From Dyadobacter diqingensis (lineage in GTDB: Bacteria; Bacteroidota; Bacteroidia; Cytophagales; Spirosomataceae), in assembly GCF_024220585.1 (NCBI RefSeq), contig NZ_JAMXKF010000005.1, positions 248,289-312,288 of the forward strand: a stretch of DNA of 64,000 nucleotides. Direction: 5' to 3'. The position numbers and the translations under genes are program-made. Positions 62,851 through 64,000 of this stretch are shown here, in pieces. The stretch's first letter is position 1. Each line of letters starts with the position of its first letter. The notes beneath the pieces were generated by a model that saw only the letters and a program-made list of their open reading frames with translations, was not told the DNA's origin and did no database searches.

Positions 62851-62928
62851 ATGGCAGCACTGTTTTTTATCTCCATATGCGTGTTTGGTTACATCTGTTA
62901 TGTACTGATCAAACCCGAAAAATTCTGA
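62851..62928 (+). CDS. kdpF: KdpF-like subunit of the potassium-transporting ATPase
   Basis: This 25-residue single-pass membrane peptide, MAALFFISICVFGYICYVLI ending KPEKF, has the YxLIxPEKF terminal pattern seen in KdpF. KdpF stabilises the KdpABC complex by contacting KdpA. The ORF lies between another tiny membrane ORF and kdpA, which starts 47 bases later, the classical kdpFA order. Confidence 0.8.
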   Translation: MAALFFISICVFGYICYVLIKPEKF

Positions 62929-62975
62929 CCGGATTTAACTGCCGGAAACTGAAATCGAATTAAAAATTAGAAAAA

Positions 62976-64000
62976 ATGAACACTGAAATATTTGGAATCA
63001 TTGCCATGTTTATCCTGACGGTTGCCTTTGCAATACCGTTTGGGAAATACATCGCAAAAGTTTACGCAGGCGAGAAAACATCCTTGGACCCTGTTTTTAA
63101 CCCAATTGAAAAATTGTTTTTCAAAATCGGCGGTATCGACGAAAAGGCCGAAATGAATTGGAAACAGCACATGTTTTCAATGATCACCATCAACATGGTC
63201 TGGTTCGTTCTGGGGATGTTTGTGCTGATGAACCAAGGCTGGTTACCACTGAACCCGGATGGAAATCCGGGACAAAGCGCCGATCTGGCCTTTAATACCA
63301 GTATTTCTTTCGTGGTAAACTGTAACTTACAGCATTACTCGGGCGAATCGGGAGTAAGTTATTTATCGCAGCTGTTTCTGATGTTTCTTCACTTTGTAAC
63401 AGCAGGAACGGGTATGGCGGCAGCGGCAGTTTTGTTTTTAGCGCTGCGCGAACGGACAACCGACAAATTGGGCAATTTTTATAATCTGATGGTAAAATCA
63501 TGCACGAGGATTTTACTTCCACTTTCGATTGTTGTTGCTTCTATCCTGGCTTTCAACGGAACGCCGATGACTTTTGAAGGTAAAGATACCATCATCAATA
63601 TGCAGGGCGATACCGTACAGGTTTCGACAGGGCCGGTTGCCGCATTTGTAGCAATCAAGCATTTGGGGACGAATGGTGGCGGATATTATGGAGCCAATTC
63701 AGCGCATCCGCTGGAAAATCCGAATTACCTGACCAACATGACGGAGATGTTTTCGCAGATGGTAATTCCGATTGCTATGGTTTTTGCTTTCGGATTTTTC
63801 CTGAAAAGAAGAAAGATGGGATGGATGATCTTTGGTGTGATGACCGCTGGTTTTCTGGTCCTCACCATTCCGACGATCATGTGGGAAAATGGAGGTAACC
63901 ATGCCATCACTGCGATGGGAATCGACAACAGCGCCGGTGCGATGGAAGGCAAGGAAGTCAGGTTGGGAAGTACCGCATCAGCGTTTTGGAGTATAGCGAC
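62976..64000 (+). CDS. kdpA: Potassium-transporting ATPase subunit A, KdpA (3' end outside window)
   Basis: The first 341 residues of the channel-like potassium-binding subunit are visible and the frame runs off the right edge. Membrane helices begin IIAMFILTVAFAIPFGKYIA. The first selectivity-filter region is FNTSISFVVNCNLQHYSGES and the second is IKHLGTNGGGYYGANSAHPL followed by ENPN, both strongly conserved in KdpA. With KdpB, KdpC and KdpF it forms the high-affinity potassium pump induced at low potassium. The start at ATG 62976 yields the usual N-terminus. kdpB and kdpC are expected beyond the window. Confidence 0.96.
   Translation, partial: MNTEIFGIIAMFILTVAFAIPFGKYIAKVYAGEKTSLDPVFNPIEKLFFKIGGIDEKAEMNWKQHMFSMITINMVWFVLGMFVLMNQGWLPLNPDGNPGQSADLAFNTSISFVVNCNLQHYSGESGVSYLSQLFLMFLHFVTAGTGMAAAAVLFLALRERTTDKLGNFYNLMVKSCTRILLPLSIVVASILAFNGTPMTFEGKDTIINMQGDTVQVSTGPVAAFVAIKHLGTNGGGYYGANSAHPLENPNYLTNMTEMFSQMVIPIAMVFAFGFFLKRRKMGWMIFGVMTAGFLVLTIPTIMWENGGNHAITAMGIDNSAGAMEGKEVRLGSTASAFWSIA

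Overview
The window looks like a chromosomal segment of a Bacteroidota bacterium, most likely Cytophagales/Spirosomaceae and close to Dyadobacter. This is inferred from gene families and signals, since no rRNA is present. Supporting signs are a SusC/SusD pair, several TonB-linked or carboxypeptidase-regulatory-domain outer-membrane barrels, a LytS/LytTR pair, weak Shine-Dalgarno sequences, and promoters of the Bacteroidota type (TTTG, about 19-20 bases, then TAnnTTTG or TTACTTTG). I saw no tRNA, rRNA or CRISPR array.

Layout. 1-4887: end of an RND efflux operon (permease, outer-membrane factor) followed by a LytS-type kinase and a LytTR regulator. 5024-10931: a GT87-like membrane protein, an outer-membrane barrel, a membrane-anchored AraC regulator, and a divergent HxlR/cupin pair. 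11037-22997: a sulfur-themed locus with a secreted TPR protein, SusC, SusD, two paralogous DoxX-like membrane proteins, a SoxD-like cytochrome c and a SoxC-like molybdoenzyme. Its two transcription starts carry the same 17-bp palindrome. 23015-24200: a Fic protein with a four-half-site operator array. 24309-31531: small membrane and secreted proteins, a GDSL hydrolase, a REP-associated transposase flanked by two copies of its repeat, and a barrel protein with a periplasmic partner. 31577-33022: a frameshifted HxlR gene divergent from a YhdH-type reductase. 33347-40727: an oxidative catabolic cluster (PVC-type cytochrome lipoprotein, tandem alpha/beta hydrolase, PQQ dehydrogenase with cytochrome domain, enolase-superfamily dehydratase). 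40849-44382: MacB-like permease and an MDR reductase. 44745-47807: TetR, a Tet(X)-like flavin monooxygenase, then a DMT exporter behind a likely leader peptide. 47876-53045: CHRD lipoprotein, NAD(P)-binding protein, YdjC deacetylase, HAD hydrolase, TPR protein, OmpA lipoprotein. 53400-59493: a MarR-controlled tripartite RND operon. 59765-62049: gluconate-2-dehydrogenase-subunit-3-like protein and GMC oxidoreductase. 62465-64000: start of a kdp potassium-uptake operon, cut off by the window edge.

The best candidate for an undescribed system is 11037-22997. It joins SusCD-type outer-membrane uptake to SoxC/SoxD-like oxidation through two DoxX-family membrane proteins, under a shared palindromic operator, with a cysteine-containing small ORF in the leader of the co-regulated TPR gene. 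No SoxYZ carrier is present in the window, so the substrate is open. Other notable items are the exactly 22-bp-phased operator of the Fic gene, the 19-codon PPP-containing ORF before the DMT exporter, a possible structured RNA near 53125-53287, and a codon-use patch around 35190-36250.
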